A DNA stretch of 64,000 nt, from contig QJPP01001542.1 in the NCBI GenBank assembly GCA_003996215.1, positions 434,001-498,000 of the forward strand, given 5' to 3'. Below are positions 35,927 to 46,261 of the stretch, one piece after another (the first letter of the stretch is position 1; each line of letters starts with the position of its first letter). Both the position numbers and the translations under genes were made by a program. This DNA is from Jaltomata sinuosa (Eukaryota > Streptophyta > Magnoliopsida > Solanales > Solanaceae). The notes below the pieces were generated by a model. That model was not told where the DNA came from. It did no database searches and saw only the letters and a list, made by a program, of their open reading frames with translations.

Positions 35927-36475
35927 CATATCTTAACCAAACTCTTTGCATGGGCTCGACGCGCACTTGTATGGTCTGGAGAGGCTTACTTATCTTATAG
36001 TTTAGGGGCAGATACCGTCATTGATTCTTCTCCGGGAAAAGAAGTTCACGACCCGTGGGCCTTCTACCTCCACGCGGCATTGCTCCGTCAGGTTTTCGCC
36101 CATTGCGGGCGTAACGAGGTTTTAGTCTTTGATCAGGAGTATTTCGAACTTCAAGTATTAGAGAGAAAGGGCCTTGTCCAAGACAAACTCCTTAACTTAA
36201 TGCTTGAAGAAGAGAATCTTGATTATCTTCTTAATAGATCCCTTAAAACGTCGTGCGACTCGGAGGACATAAGACTTCTTGGTCAAGCCAAAAAGATTGC
36301 CTACTGGATGCTCCTACCCCACCATGTCTGGCCCTTTATCTTACCTTAAGAAGAAAGAGGGGGGCAGATAAGAAGAGCGACCCAAAAACGGAAAGAAGAG
36401 TATGAGGGGCAGCGGCTCACCAATAATAAGAAGAACTCACATTCTCGTCCTGACAAATGACCAACCTGTTAAGGC
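35927..36475 (+). other. Organelle-like insertion with an open frame of ~140 codons (unidentified)
   Basis: An open frame runs from about 35927 to a TAA at 36347-36349. It contains WARRALVWSGEAYLSYS, HDPWAFYLHAALLRQVF and KKIAYWMLLPHHVWPF, with balanced codon composition unlike the AT-rich surroundings. The first in-frame ATG is not obvious. I do not recognise the product. GC content and the following AAGAAGAGCGACCCAAAAAC... stretch look like plant mitochondrial DNA, so a NUMT carrying a mitochondrial ORF is my best guess. Alternatives are a transposon-borne ORF or a degraded nuclear gene. Confidence 0.45.
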
Positions 36476-38040
36476 ATCTTTTTTCTCTTATGAAATTTCT
36501 TTTGAAATCTATTTTTTCAATATTAAATATTTATATTGACAACAGTGTATCGAACAAATATAATTCATTGTGATAAATGAAGTGGATCTATTTCATTTTC
36601 TTTCTATTGATTGAGACCTAGCCTCTCTCTGGAAACCTTTTAGGAAACTGTTGGCCTTTATACGATAAAGTACATCAAGAAGCTTACAATTGCAATAGAA
36701 GGGTCCAGGTCAGAATTTGCAGGTACCTTCGACTTAGTGCGTCGGCAAATTGGTCCTCCCAGGCTTGTACTCAAAGACCATGCCGAACCCTGCATCAAAG
36801 TCTTGTCACCCTGCCCCCATATCGTAACATTTTCAGATTAGTCCAAACTTGATCAAATCAAGATCTTCGTTTGTTCTTTTCCAGGATTTGGAACACATGG
36901 GAACATCCATCAATTGACTGATAGTTACTTCTGATGATAATGCTCACTCACAATCTATGGCTCACTTAGGGCTAGAAAGATAGGATTCTTCATACAAAGC
37001 CAACTGGGAACCTTCTTTCCAAACTCGCTCGACACACAAAAGAAAGAAAGACGAGAATCGGCGCAAGGATCACTTAATAGACATAGAAGAGTAAAAGAAA
37101 TGTTTCATAACCGCGTAAAACGCAGTCCTCCAACGGGAATCAATGGCATTCCTTTGTTACTAGTCCTTATGAACTCTACATTGCTTACATGGTTGAAAGA
37201 AAAAAGGAAGGAATAGTGATTGCCGAATAAGTCTTAATATCTTACACAATACTTTACTCATTGAACCTTAAGTCCTAATCATCAAGTATAAAAGTTGCAT
37301 TTGTGATTTCGATTTAATTCAAACTTAAAATTTAAGATAAAAAATATGAAAAACAAAGTAAAACCTAGAAATAGTGATTACCGAATAAATTTTAGTATCC
37401 TAGATAATATGTTACTCATTTAGCGTTAAACCCCTAACACTAAAATTTATAATCACCAACTATAAAAATTGCATTCATCATGAAAATGTTCAACACTTGT
37501 TGCAGCAACTCAAAATCAGTTGCACAACTTTACCCGAATTCAAAGTGGTAATATTTTTCAAAAAAATTAAATATTATTAATTTTTTATATGTAGTTACTT
37601 GATACTAATATTTAACTATTTAAATTTGCATTATGAATAGAGACAAATATGAAGATGTTAATTAAAATAACTTTATCAACTATTAAAACGTGCTTGACAA
37701 TGTGTTAACGTTGAAATAATGCTACAAGTTATGGTAGAATTATGCACTTTCAAATAATCATATGTTAAAAATGTTAACAAATTGACATATATTTAAGTTC
37801 TAATTAGATTGGAAAAAAAATATTAAAAGAGGGCTAGTCCACCTTGGCCTTTTTAGGGATGGCCTGCAAGGTTTGGCTGAGTTGGATTGGACTAGTCCAT
37901 TTTGACAGTTCTAATTTTGTCATTACTAATTAACTGTATCGACATATATGGAAATTCTCAAGTCATTTGCCCATGTGATTGTCCCCCTTTATCTTTTTTT
38001 TTCCTCAAAATAGCCTTATATATTGGATCGATTTTCTAAA
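36476..38040. other. Gene-free region with further organelle-like patches
   Basis: 36650-36830 and 36990-37150 are less AT-rich (CGCGTAAAACGCAGTCCTCC, GACGAGAATCGGCGCAAGG) and may be scrambled organelle DNA. The remainder (37.2-38.0 kb) is AT-rich with no feature seen. Confidence 0.4.
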
Positions 38041-38269
38041 GAATAAAAATTCAATATGAGTTTCAAGTTTAAAATAGTGATTCCGACCAATTTTTCACGT
38101 AAAAACACTCACAAATTTTCAACACTTTTTCAACTTCAATATATGTCCAATCACAATTTCAATTTTCAAATATACTTTTTCAACTTAATTTCATCACTAC
38201 TTTTTTTGAAAAAAATAAAATATCACATTATTTTTATGTCCAAATGCCATTTAATTGTTGTTGTTCTAT

Positions 38270-39215
38270 TGTTCAAGTTACGTGGCCGCAACACCTCTCT
38301 CTCTCTCTCTCTCTTGTGATATCGTAATAAATATTACTTTTATATAACATCAAGAGAGGAGAACACAGAAAGGATGAAAGGGTTGTTATGCTATTGATGG
38401 AGTTTAATCCCTTCACCTTAATCGCGAACAACAAGGATTAGCTCACCAAGTGATGAGCTAGCCCCTCACACTATTGACATTGTATTGAATTTCTTTACGA
38501 GAGGACAAAAATAAGATAAAACTATCAGTAATGATTCACATTTAGACATTATAATTTTCCGACAAGAAAAATTCAATTGTTCCTGGCTATTTGCACATTA
38601 CAACTCTGACAAAGAAAATTCAATTGAACCTTACCAGCATCGAGGACATTAAATGGAAGGAAAAAAAGAGAGATAGATAGATAAATATATATAGAGAGAA
38701 TAATCACAATAACAAAGTACTTAATTTTTCATTAGAAGAAGATGATACAATTTAGCTTATAACATTGATGACCAATCATATATTTTAACTCCATTCAAAT
38801 AAAATCCATCTAAGTTTGCCAACCAAATGCATGTGTGTGTATGAAAAGGTCCATGCTTTATACATCTATTTGCATTATTAAACACATCAAAAATGTTTTG
38901 CTTTGGAGGCCACCAAAAATGACAAAAGAAAAGAGTTCTATGAAAAAATTGCTCCTCAAATTCAAAGTCGAAACTTTGATCGTAAAAAAGAGTGTGATAT
39001 CCAAGATCGTTGTTTTTAGATTGGCAATGAATTTTTAACGGGATAGAGCTATTTTCCAAATTATTAATAATCGAGACTAAATATGACTTGTCACGGAGTC
39101 CCGCTTCTATGGGATGAAAAGAAGATAAGAGGAGTACAAGGAAGATCATAATATTGATCAATGGATAGTTTAGTTTTTGAGAAAACATTTTTACTATGTG
39201 TACAAAATAAGAAGT
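38270..39215. repeat. Segmental duplication, copy A (carries SPH copy 2)
   Basis: About 38270-39215 matches 41540-42470 along its length, including the CT microsatellite, AACAAGGA(T/C)TAGCTCACCA, TGATGAGCTAGCCCCTCA and the whole SPH gene. Offset is about 3.26 kb. Confidence 0.88.
38757..39188 (-). CDS. S-protein homologue (SPH), copy 2
   Basis: Single exon, 143 aa, minus strand. Signal peptide with hydrophobic MIFLVLLLSSF and a likely cut after PIEA (about residue 29). The mature S1 domain has IHCQSKNNDLGYH, FDFEFEE, LFFCHFWW, IFDVFN, RCIKHGPF, TCIWLANLDGFYLNG and a C-terminal YDWSSML. Four conserved Cys are present, and NSS is a possible glycan site. It is very similar to copy 3 at 42012, the two being products of a 3.3-kb duplication. 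No promoter element beyond an AT-rich run and CT repeats upstream could be picked out. Function unknown; expected secreted. Confidence 0.92.
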   Translation of the reverse strand: MFSQKLNYPLINIMIFLVLLLSSFHPIEAGLRDKSYLVSIINNLENSSIPLKIHCQSKNNDLGYHTLFYDQSFDFEFEEQFFHRTLFFCHFWWPPKQNIFDVFNNANRCIKHGPFHTHTCIWLANLDGFYLNGVKIYDWSSML

Positions 39216-39223
39216 TCAATCTA

Positions 39224-39229
<6 letters not shown>

Positions 39230-39265
<36 letters not shown>

Positions 39266-39635
39266 GCATGCTTGAAACAATAGGAGTAACAAATGTATAT
39301 AGTAATTTATTAATTTTTTTTCTCCATATAGTAATTTATTAATCTCTGCTAACCTATTGTTCAAGTTACGTGGCAAAAGAAAGACCACAACACCACTCAT
39401 CAAGGAGATTTTGTTAGTGGTCATGGTCTGAAAATTTTGCCCCGTTGATCAAAATTGCTTTTTTGAGTCAAATCTTTGACTGCAAATTTGACTTTTGTTA
39501 AAAATTATAAATATGGAAACACCTACAAAATAGCTTTTGATCATTTTAAACCCATTTAATATTATCCAATAGATCCATGTATGCATATAAATTGATCCAA
39601 TTTTGTTAATTTCTACATGGTTGGAAATAGTTTTT
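39230..39635 (+). other. AT microsatellite and duplicated SPH 5' flank
   Basis: 39237-39265 is an AT run. 39340-39635 repeats the promoter block seen at 31500-31800 and contains the TATA-like CATATAAATTG before the truncated leader of pseudogene 3. Confidence 0.7.
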
Positions 39636-40326
39636 TGTTGATATAATATATCACAAATTACATAATTACAGTTAAAAATAAAATGAATAAAAAATAAATA
39701 AATAATATTTAGATTGAGGCGCGGATATCTCGTTCTCTTTAAGGAGATTCAGGCTCACTGCGGCATAATTTACACCGATCCAGCAGTATCACTCTTGATT
39801 TTTCCCCTTGAGGATACAACAGCCCAACAATGTCGTGTAACTCAAACAACTCCGGATTAGTTGAAGAGTTGAAAGCTCCACCATAAGAACACCTTCCTTC
39901 AACATATAATTACTCTCTTTTGTATAGTGAATATAATTGAAGACTCAGAATATATTCTTTGTCTCAACTCTCTCTTTCACTACAGTAACCTCAAAATATA
40001 AACTTCTCATCTTTTACCACTCTTGTTTTTCTACATAATTCTCATACTAAACACAAAGGAAGAAAACATCTTTTATATAGCTGTGGATTTCTTCCATAGA
40101 GTAATGTCAAGATAATGGATAGTTATGTGAGGATTAGTGGGGCAATTAATAAAAGATAATGACATTGTAGTTACATGAATTACAAGAAACTAATGACTAT
40201 GAGAGTTACAAAAAACTAATGACCATATGAGTTACAAGTAACTAATGATACCAAATTTCTCCACTTTATGCCTACTAATTATCATGCACCTTAATATTTT
40301 TATTTTAACAGTAAAATGCACCAACA
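39636..40326. mobile_element. Solo LTR (~690 bp) in the leader of SPH pseudogene 3
   Basis: Begins TGTTGATATAAT and ends TGCACCAACA (TGTTG...CAACA ends). It is flanked by TTTTT on both sides (39631-39635, 40327-40331), a plausible 5-bp duplication in a T-rich leader. The same leader in the other copies (near 31790 and 30225) is uninterrupted. Confidence 0.78.
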
Positions 40327-40346
40327 TTTTTTCTTCTCTAAAAAAA

Positions 40347-40723
40347 GTGAGTCATCTTCTATTCAAAATAATCTTCATTTTTTTCCTCTTATCTTTTCAT
40401 CTAATTGAAGCATCAATTTTTTGATGTCGACTCTACCAAATAAGGATGTACCGTTAACACTATGTTGTTAATCTAAAAATGACGATCTTCGATATCATAA
40501 TTTAACAGTTGGCCAAAGTTTCAATTTCACATTTCGTGAGAATCTCTTTTGGAGAACTCTTTTTTTTTTGTCATTTTTGATGGCATCCAAAAGAATTAAT
40601 TTTGATGTGTTTAATAAAGGGCAAAGATGTACTAAAAAGGGACCAATTTATAGTCACGATTGCATATGGATTGCAAAGTCAGATGGTTTTACTTTAAATG
40701 GAGTCAAAGAACATGACTGGTAA
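40347..40723 (+). pseudogene. SPH pseudogene 3
   Basis: Collinear with SPH copy 1 from the start region to GACTGGTAA, but the ATG is GTG. A ~30-bp deletion after the signal peptide shifts the frame straight into TGA, and further substitutions and indels follow (for example the conserved Cys-Gln becomes Cys-stop near 40466). The leader carries the solo LTR. It cannot produce a full protein. Confidence 0.9.
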
Positions 40724-41040
40724 TTATATAGTTTAAGATAATATATGTATTTTTATTTTTAATTAATATTAATATAATATATAAAAGGGATCAAGGCTTT
40801 GTTACTAACCTTGTTAATTATGCATTTAATTCTCAACGTTATGCATTAGCACCACCATTATATAGATGGTTCAATTACATTCGATGTAAAATGCTTGAGA
40901 ACTACGACGGGAGTATAACTTTCGAAATAAATTTGTATTAATTAAGTTGATTTGAAGGTAATCCATGAGTAATTCTTCTCACATCTTGTCTCAATTATTA
41001 AAGTATAACACCAAACACATTAAATGAAAGGGATGATATA
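40724..41040 (+). other. Duplicated block downstream of SPH pseudogene 3
   Basis: Matches 34376-34690. It is joined abruptly to a G-rich tract and then to a minus-strand SPH remnant. Confidence 0.7.
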
Positions 41041-41045
41041 GAAGG

Positions 41046-41078
41046 AGTTGGGTTGGGGGGAGGGGGGGGGGAGGGTGG
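41046..41078 (+). repeat. G-rich tract with G-quadruplex potential
   Basis: Runs of 3, 6, 10 and 3 G within 33 nt on the plus strand satisfy the four-tract pattern. It is unique in this AT-rich window and sits exactly at a pseudogene junction. Confidence 0.8.
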
Positions 41079-41089
41079 ACACATAATTA

Positions 41090-41270
41090 AGAAAAGAGTT
41101 CTATGAAAAATTGCTCTTCAAATTCAAAGTCGAAATGTTGATCCTCATATGAAAGAGTATGATATCCAAGATCGTTGTCTTTAGAATGACATCGAATTCT
41201 TAATGAGACAATGCTACTTTTTAGATTATTAATAATCGAGACCTGTATGACTTGCTACGAAGTCAAAAAA
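41090..41270 (-). pseudogene. SPH pseudogene 4 (internal fragment)
   Basis: Minus-strand fragment matching the middle of SPH copies 2 and 3 (DLGYH, the FEFEE region, and back to LVSIINN). It lacks both the signal peptide and the C-terminal half, and is closest to pseudogene 2. Confidence 0.82.
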
Positions 41271-42011
41271 TAATAAAAAATTCAAATACATTCATTTTCT
41301 GATGTAAAGAGAAATTTGTTGATTCTTAATGTTCATTTGAAATAGTTATCTCATGTCTCCGTTAGTTTACTGTAATCAATTTATCATTAGCTAGTTATAA
41401 ACTGAAAAAACCAAACCAAACAGATAAGAACCAAATCAATGATTTTTATTTTATTTGGTTCGATTTTAAAAATTTAAAAAACTGACTAAATTGATTTGAT
41501 TTTGATTTTATAGAAAAATCGATTGAACCATAAACACCCCTAATTCAAGGTACGTCGCCACAACACCAATCTCTCTCTCTCTCTCTCTCTCTTAAATCGT
41601 GCTATTGTAATAGATATTACTTTTTTATAACATCAAGGGAGGAGAACACGGAAAGGAGGAAAGGGTTATTATGCTACTGATGGGGTTTAAGCCGTCCACC
41701 TCAATCGCGGACAACAAGGACTAGCTCACCAAGTGATGAGCTAGCCCCTCAACCCTATTGACATTGTATTGAAGTTCTCTACCAGAAGACAAAAACAAGA
41801 TAAAACTGTAAGTAATGATTCACGATAGGACATTACAATTTTTCGATGAAAAATTGGTGCTGGCCATTTGCACATTACAACTTTGACGAAGAAAATTCAA
41901 TTGAATGCTATCATCAAGGACATTAAATGGAAGGAGAGAGAGAGAAAGGGGAAAAAATCACAATAACATAGTACTTGATTTTTCACTAGAAGAAGATGAT
42001 TAACATTTATC
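41271..42011. other. Intergenic, mostly segmental duplication copy B
   Basis: From about 41540 it repeats 38270-38756. 41271-41540 has no recognised feature except a CT microsatellite at 41573-41592. Confidence 0.65.
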
Positions 42012-42470
42012 TTATAACATTGATGACCAATCATATATTTTAACACCATTCAAATAAATTCCATCTAAGCTTGCCAACCAAATGCATGTGTGTGTATGAA
42101 AAGGTCCATCCTTTATACATCTATTTGCATCATTAAACACATCAAAAATGTTCTCCTTTGGAGGCCACCAAAAATGACAGAAGAAAAGAGTTCTATGAAA
42201 TAAATGCTCTTCAAATTCAAAGTCGAAATTTTGATCATATAAAAGATTATGATAACCAAGATCATTTTCTTTGGATTGACAATGAATTCTTAAAGGGACA
42301 GAGCTATTTTTCAAATTATTAATAATCGAAACTAAATATGACTTATCACGAAATCCCGCTTCTATGGGATGAAAGGAAGATAAGAGGAGTACAAGGAAGA
42401 TCATAGTTTTGATTAATGGATAGTTTATTTTTTGAGAAAACATTTTTACTGTGTAGGAAATAAGAAGTTG
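41540..42470. repeat. Segmental duplication, copy B (carries SPH copy 3)
   Basis: Partner of 38270-39215, including the CT run, the AGCTCACCAAGTGATGAGCT block and the SPH gene. Confidence 0.88.
42012..42443 (-). CDS. S-protein homologue (SPH), copy 3
   Basis: Single exon, 143 aa, minus strand. It differs from copy 2 at roughly one residue in seven, with no gaps. It keeps the signal peptide (IFLVLLLSSFHPIEA), IHCQSKENDLGYHNL, LFFCHFWWPPK, IFDVFN, RCIKDGPF, TCIWLASLDG and the YDWSSML end, with all four Cys. Charge-changing substitutions lie mainly on the mature part. A TATATATA run about 35 bp upstream of the ATG on the minus strand could serve as its TATA box. Both duplicates remain open, which suggests either selection or a recent duplication. 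Confidence 0.92.
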   Translation of the reverse strand: MFSQKINYPLIKTMIFLVLLLSSFHPIEAGFRDKSYLVSIINNLKNSSVPLRIHCQSKENDLGYHNLLYDQNFDFEFEEHLFHRTLFFCHFWWPPKENIFDVFNDANRCIKDGPFHTHTCIWLASLDGIYLNGVKIYDWSSML

Positions 42471-43469
42471 GATGTATATATATACATACTTGAAACTACA
42501 AAAGAGTAATAAATGTACTTAACTTTAGAGATTATACTGTAATAAACCAAGAATAAATTATACAGATCAATTTGACTAATCAAATAGTAATTAAGGGTAA
42601 AGGGTCAAATTTGCCTCGAACTATGCAAATTTGATCCTTTTGGAGGGCAAATTGAAAAATTTGATTCTTTCACATAGTTTAAGGATAAATTTGACTCTTT
42701 TCTTGATTTTGAGTTTTTAAATTTAATTCCTTTTACATGGTTCAAGGATAAATTTAACCATTTCACAGTGTCTACAAGAATGTTGTTTACTCTTTTACCC
42801 TTTTGAATTTATAGAGATCGTTTATTATACTCCAACTGATCCTTTTTATTTTTCTTTAACTGAAAAAATGGTCGAAAATATTTGTTACTTTAGAAAATAA
42901 AAATAAACTTTAATATCTTTTTTCTAATTCCACCTTTACTATTTCAAAAAGGCATATATATACTCTAAATTACTTGGTTAAGGAAGAGATAAGAGTAATC
43001 TACAGAATAACTTATTCACTCGACAAGTGAGATTTGCTCAAGTAGTTAAACACCTTCACCATTAACTAATAGGTTGAAGGTACACGCTAAAGGATAAATG
43101 AGAACACTATATTAATTTTCCTGGGAATGGGGTGGAGGAAAATAAACTTATCAATTAGCGCCTTAAATGACTTCTTTTAAGGAGTGTGTCAAAATTTTAA
43201 ACGACAAATATAAAGGAGTGGAGGAAATTCTTAGGGAAAAGGACATGGCATGACCACTCAGTCAAACTATTTCCACTAAAAATAGCCATTTTCAAAATAG
43301 TGTCATTATATGGTCAGTCGACTATTTAAATTCCATTCAATGACCATTTTTAAATTTGGGTCATTCAGCCCCTTTTTTAAATATTCTATTGTTGCTCTTT
43401 TTAAAAAAAAAGATTTTGCTATATTCTTTTGGGCTAAAAAAGTCGGTTATTTTTTTAAACAATTAAATG

Positions 43470-43765
43470 CAATTGTATAGAAACTGTATAAACATATAGA
43501 ATATGTATATTTTATAGAATGCGTATAGAAATCATATAGGATGTGTATAGAAACTATATAATTATTGTATAGAATATGTATTTGTATAAGATTTCAATAG
43601 AGAACTATATAGAATGTGTATAGAAATTTTATAATTGTTGTATATAATATATCTTTGTATAAGATTTCAATAGAAACTATATAAGATGTATATAGAAACT
43701 GTATAATTGTTGTATATAGAATGTGTATAGAAATTATATCATTGTTGTATAAAATATGTATAGCG
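43470..43765. repeat. AT-rich minisatellite, irregular units
   Basis: GTATAGAAA(C/T)TATATA and TTGTATA(G/T)AATATGTAT words recur about every 20-60 bp throughout. Confidence 0.8.
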
Positions 43766-43945
43766 CCTCCAACGTTAGCGAATTGGCTAGAAAGTGAGAT
43801 TTCTAATCCCTTGGCTATTTGGTGGGATTTTGTTCGATCGACTGGTTATTTATGTCCTTGCCCCAAATTCTTAAGTACTCCTCAAAGGGAAGGATCTGAC
43901 GAGGGAGGATCCCGATGTGAAGCCAAAAAGTTTAGTTTATGGTTC
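43762..43945 (+). other. Short coding-like, less AT-rich insert (unidentified)
   Basis: An open stretch encodes PPTLANWLESEISNPLAIWW and further residues to KKFSLWFYT. The sharp composition change against the flanking minisatellite suggests inserted foreign or organelle DNA. I could not identify the source. Confidence 0.35.
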
Positions 43946-44474
43946 TATACTACAATCTAATCTCTCTATAACAATCATCCTATATAATAACATTTCAATG
44001 TAACAATCAAATTTTCTTCGAAATCAATTTTTCATATCTTGTTATATTTTATGTTTTCTACATTAACATTTCATTGTAAAAGAAATAATCAAAAGTAACA
44101 ACATCGTTATAGAGATATTTGAATGTTTAATTCTTTTTGCTCATTGAATTTTGAATAGATTATTGATACACCTTGAATGAATTTTTAAAATAAATATAAA
44201 ATTTAAACCAAAATTATTAAATTTTATCGAATTCGTAACATACTACTACGCACCATTAAACCGCGTTTGGCAAAAGGGAAATTTGAGTCAGTGTAAACAT
44301 ACAAAACCAAGTAGCATCTTTCTTCCTTCCCAATAATTGAAACTAAACTTTAATTCACACGTTTTCATCTTTGACCAAATGGTCTCTTTTATATATAATA
44401 AAATTTCAATATCCATCTACAATAGTTGTTATCACATTTTTTTTAAAAAAAAATTCTTCATTCTCTCCATTTCC

Positions 44475-45545
44475 ATGAATATTAATCTAGGCAAAAAGCT
44501 TTCTTCTTTTCTTCAAAAAAAGGAAAACAAAAAAGAAGACAAAGAAAAATATCTAAATTACCTCACAAATGGAAGTTCACTATTAGAAGAACAACTTTCA
44601 TTTTCTAAAAATGGCCACCAAAAAGTCCCCCTCAGAAGCTTCACTGCAGAGGAAATCATCAATTCAACAAATGGATTTCAAGAAAGTGTTGGCCCCTACT
44701 TATACAAAGGTAATTTCAATGAGAAAAAAGTTCTAGTGAAAAAATACGAGAGGAAAAGGAAAATGAACCGTCAACATGACCATGTCATACGTGACATAGT
44801 AATTTCAAGTGAAATGAGTTATCACAAAAATGTCCTTAATATTATAGGATATTGTTTAGAGTTTGAAAGGGTAGCTTTGGTTTATGAATATTCACAATTT
44901 GACTATCTATTCAATTGTATTGAATTCTTGACATGGGAAAAAAGAGTGAAAATTGCTATAGATGTTGCAAGTGTGATTCTTTATCTTCACACTGAATTTC
45001 CAAGACCAATTATTCATAGGAATATAACTTCTAATAATGCGGTCTTGGACCAAAATGGGGTTGTGAAATTGTACAATTTTGAATGTTGTATACCACTTCC
45101 AATAGGTAAAGTACAAGTACAAGATGATTTAATAGGGACAATTGGTTACTTAGATCCTCAATATGTGTGGTCTAGTAATGTTACATTAAAATCAGATGTT
45201 TTTAGCTTTGGTTTGTTTTTGCTTATGTTGTTGAGTGGGAAAAAGATTAAGGTAAATCATGAGGGTATATATTATAGTGAAGATTATGGTTTGATTTCTT
45301 TGGAAAATTATGCAAAAATATGTGTTAAGAACAATAATTTGGGAGATAATCTTATTGATTCCAAGATTTTGCAAGAAGAACAAAAGGGGTTGAAGGCATT
45401 CTTGAATTTGGCTTTGAGATGTGCTAAGAAAGTTGGCGAAAATAGGCCAAATATGATTGATGTTGCCAAAGAGCTTCAAAGAATCAAGAAGGGTGAGTTG
45501 CAAGAATTGTTACCTACAATGGAGTGTCTTGTTGATTGGAATTAA
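44475..45545 (+). CDS. ZED1-related (ZRK-like) receptor-like cytoplasmic pseudokinase
   Basis: Single exon, 356 aa from the ATG at 44475. An upstream ATG at 44379 would add 32 residues that look like leader sequence. Members of RLCK subfamily XII-2 (ZED1/ZRKs) act as adaptors for the NLR ZAR1, sensing modified decoy kinases. Family features: LRSFTAEEI and STNGF before the kinase fold, KVLVKKY with the beta-3 Lys (about 89), WEKRVKIAIDVA, LHTEFPRPIIHR and GTIGYLDPQYV. Catalytic residues are lost: HRD is HRN (181-183) and DFG is NFE (201-203), and there is no proper glycine loop. It is therefore a pseudokinase, as are known ZRKs. Intact. It sits inside the SPH cluster without an obvious functional link. 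A generic WAK-like fragment is the alternative, but length and motifs favour ZRK. Confidence 0.85.
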   Translation: MNINLGKKLSSFLQKKENKKEDKEKYLNYLTNGSSLLEEQLSFSKNGHQKVPLRSFTAEEIINSTNGFQESVGPYLYKGNFNEKKVLVKKYERKRKMNRQHDHVIRDIVISSEMSYHKNVLNIIGYCLEFERVALVYEYSQFDYLFNCIEFLTWEKRVKIAIDVASVILYLHTEFPRPIIHRNITSNNAVLDQNGVVKLYNFECCIPLPIGKVQVQDDLIGTIGYLDPQYVWSSNVTLKSDVFSFGLFLLMLLSGKKIKVNHEGIYYSEDYGLISLENYAKICVKNNNLGDNLIDSKILQEEQKGLKAFLNLALRCAKKVGENRPNMIDVAKELQRIKKGELQELLPTMECLVDWN

Positions 45546-46261
45546 AATATTGAAGCATAGATTGGCTTTCTATTGCGAAAACAAACTGTCTACTTGTTGT
45601 CAAGCTTATTGAGAATGTGGTTATTATGTTAGAGTTTATTATTAAAAATGGTAGATATTTGTTGAATGTCAGCAAGGTTTCTATTAGACACATTTAAAAA
45701 GAGGCGAACCAATGTGTCGATTTTCTGGCAAACGAAGAACACACTTGTGATGACGATTTGATAGTTTGAGAAAATGCACTCAAGAATATAGAATTTCTTC
45801 TCCTGACATGCTTAAGAGATGCTATTTTTGAAAGACTATAAAATTAACGGTATTTAATTATGAAAGTTTGCTGGGTAGCTGACCCTCTTAGTCCGTTCTT
45901 GCCAGATTGGAAGCCTACCTAATCTTTACGTTTTGTGCTTTTTAAATAAGATTCCTCCGCTTAATGGATAATCATCTGTTACCAATGGGGATAATTTCTT
46001 GTCATCTTAAATTCAAGTGATTGTATTTACACCAACGAAAACCAATTGTCTTTTTAGTCTTTTTTTTCAGCTACTGCTTAAAAGTTGAAAAGTAATTCTG
46101 CAACTACTCAAAAATACTTTTTTCTTTATTAAAAATTTGGTCAAATACCTTTCTATTTTATTTCAACCTTTCAAAAACTTGGCCAAACACGCTATAAATA
46201 AAAAAATTCTCTTAATTTTGTCAATATAACCAAACAAAGATGATAAAAAATTACAATATTA
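45546..46261. other. Intergenic region
   Basis: Holds the 3' ends of the pseudokinase (plus) and SPH copy 4 (minus). AT-rich; no gene. Nothing further recognised. Confidence 0.6.

Larger units (their letters stand above)
42444..44378. other. 1.9-kb intergenic region with several repeats
   Basis: Contains a MITE-like block (42596-42840, repeating (A/C)AAATTTGA(C/T)(C/T)), a minisatellite (43470-43765), a short GC-richer unidentified segment (43762-43945) and another MITE-like block with CTCTCTATAACAATC ... GTTATAGAGATAT ends (43972-44122). No gene is recognised. Confidence 0.6.

Noticed and set aside
30241..42443. Reading the SPH cluster as a self-incompatibility locus
   Set aside because: Solanaceae self-incompatibility uses S-RNase and F-box genes, neither of which is seen here. 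The S1 fold alone does not show a mating role.
44337..44474. Extended N-terminus of the pseudokinase
   Set aside because: The upstream part has no ATG at its beginning and low-complexity Ile/Phe/Lys residues. Family proteins begin close to the residue encoded at 44475.
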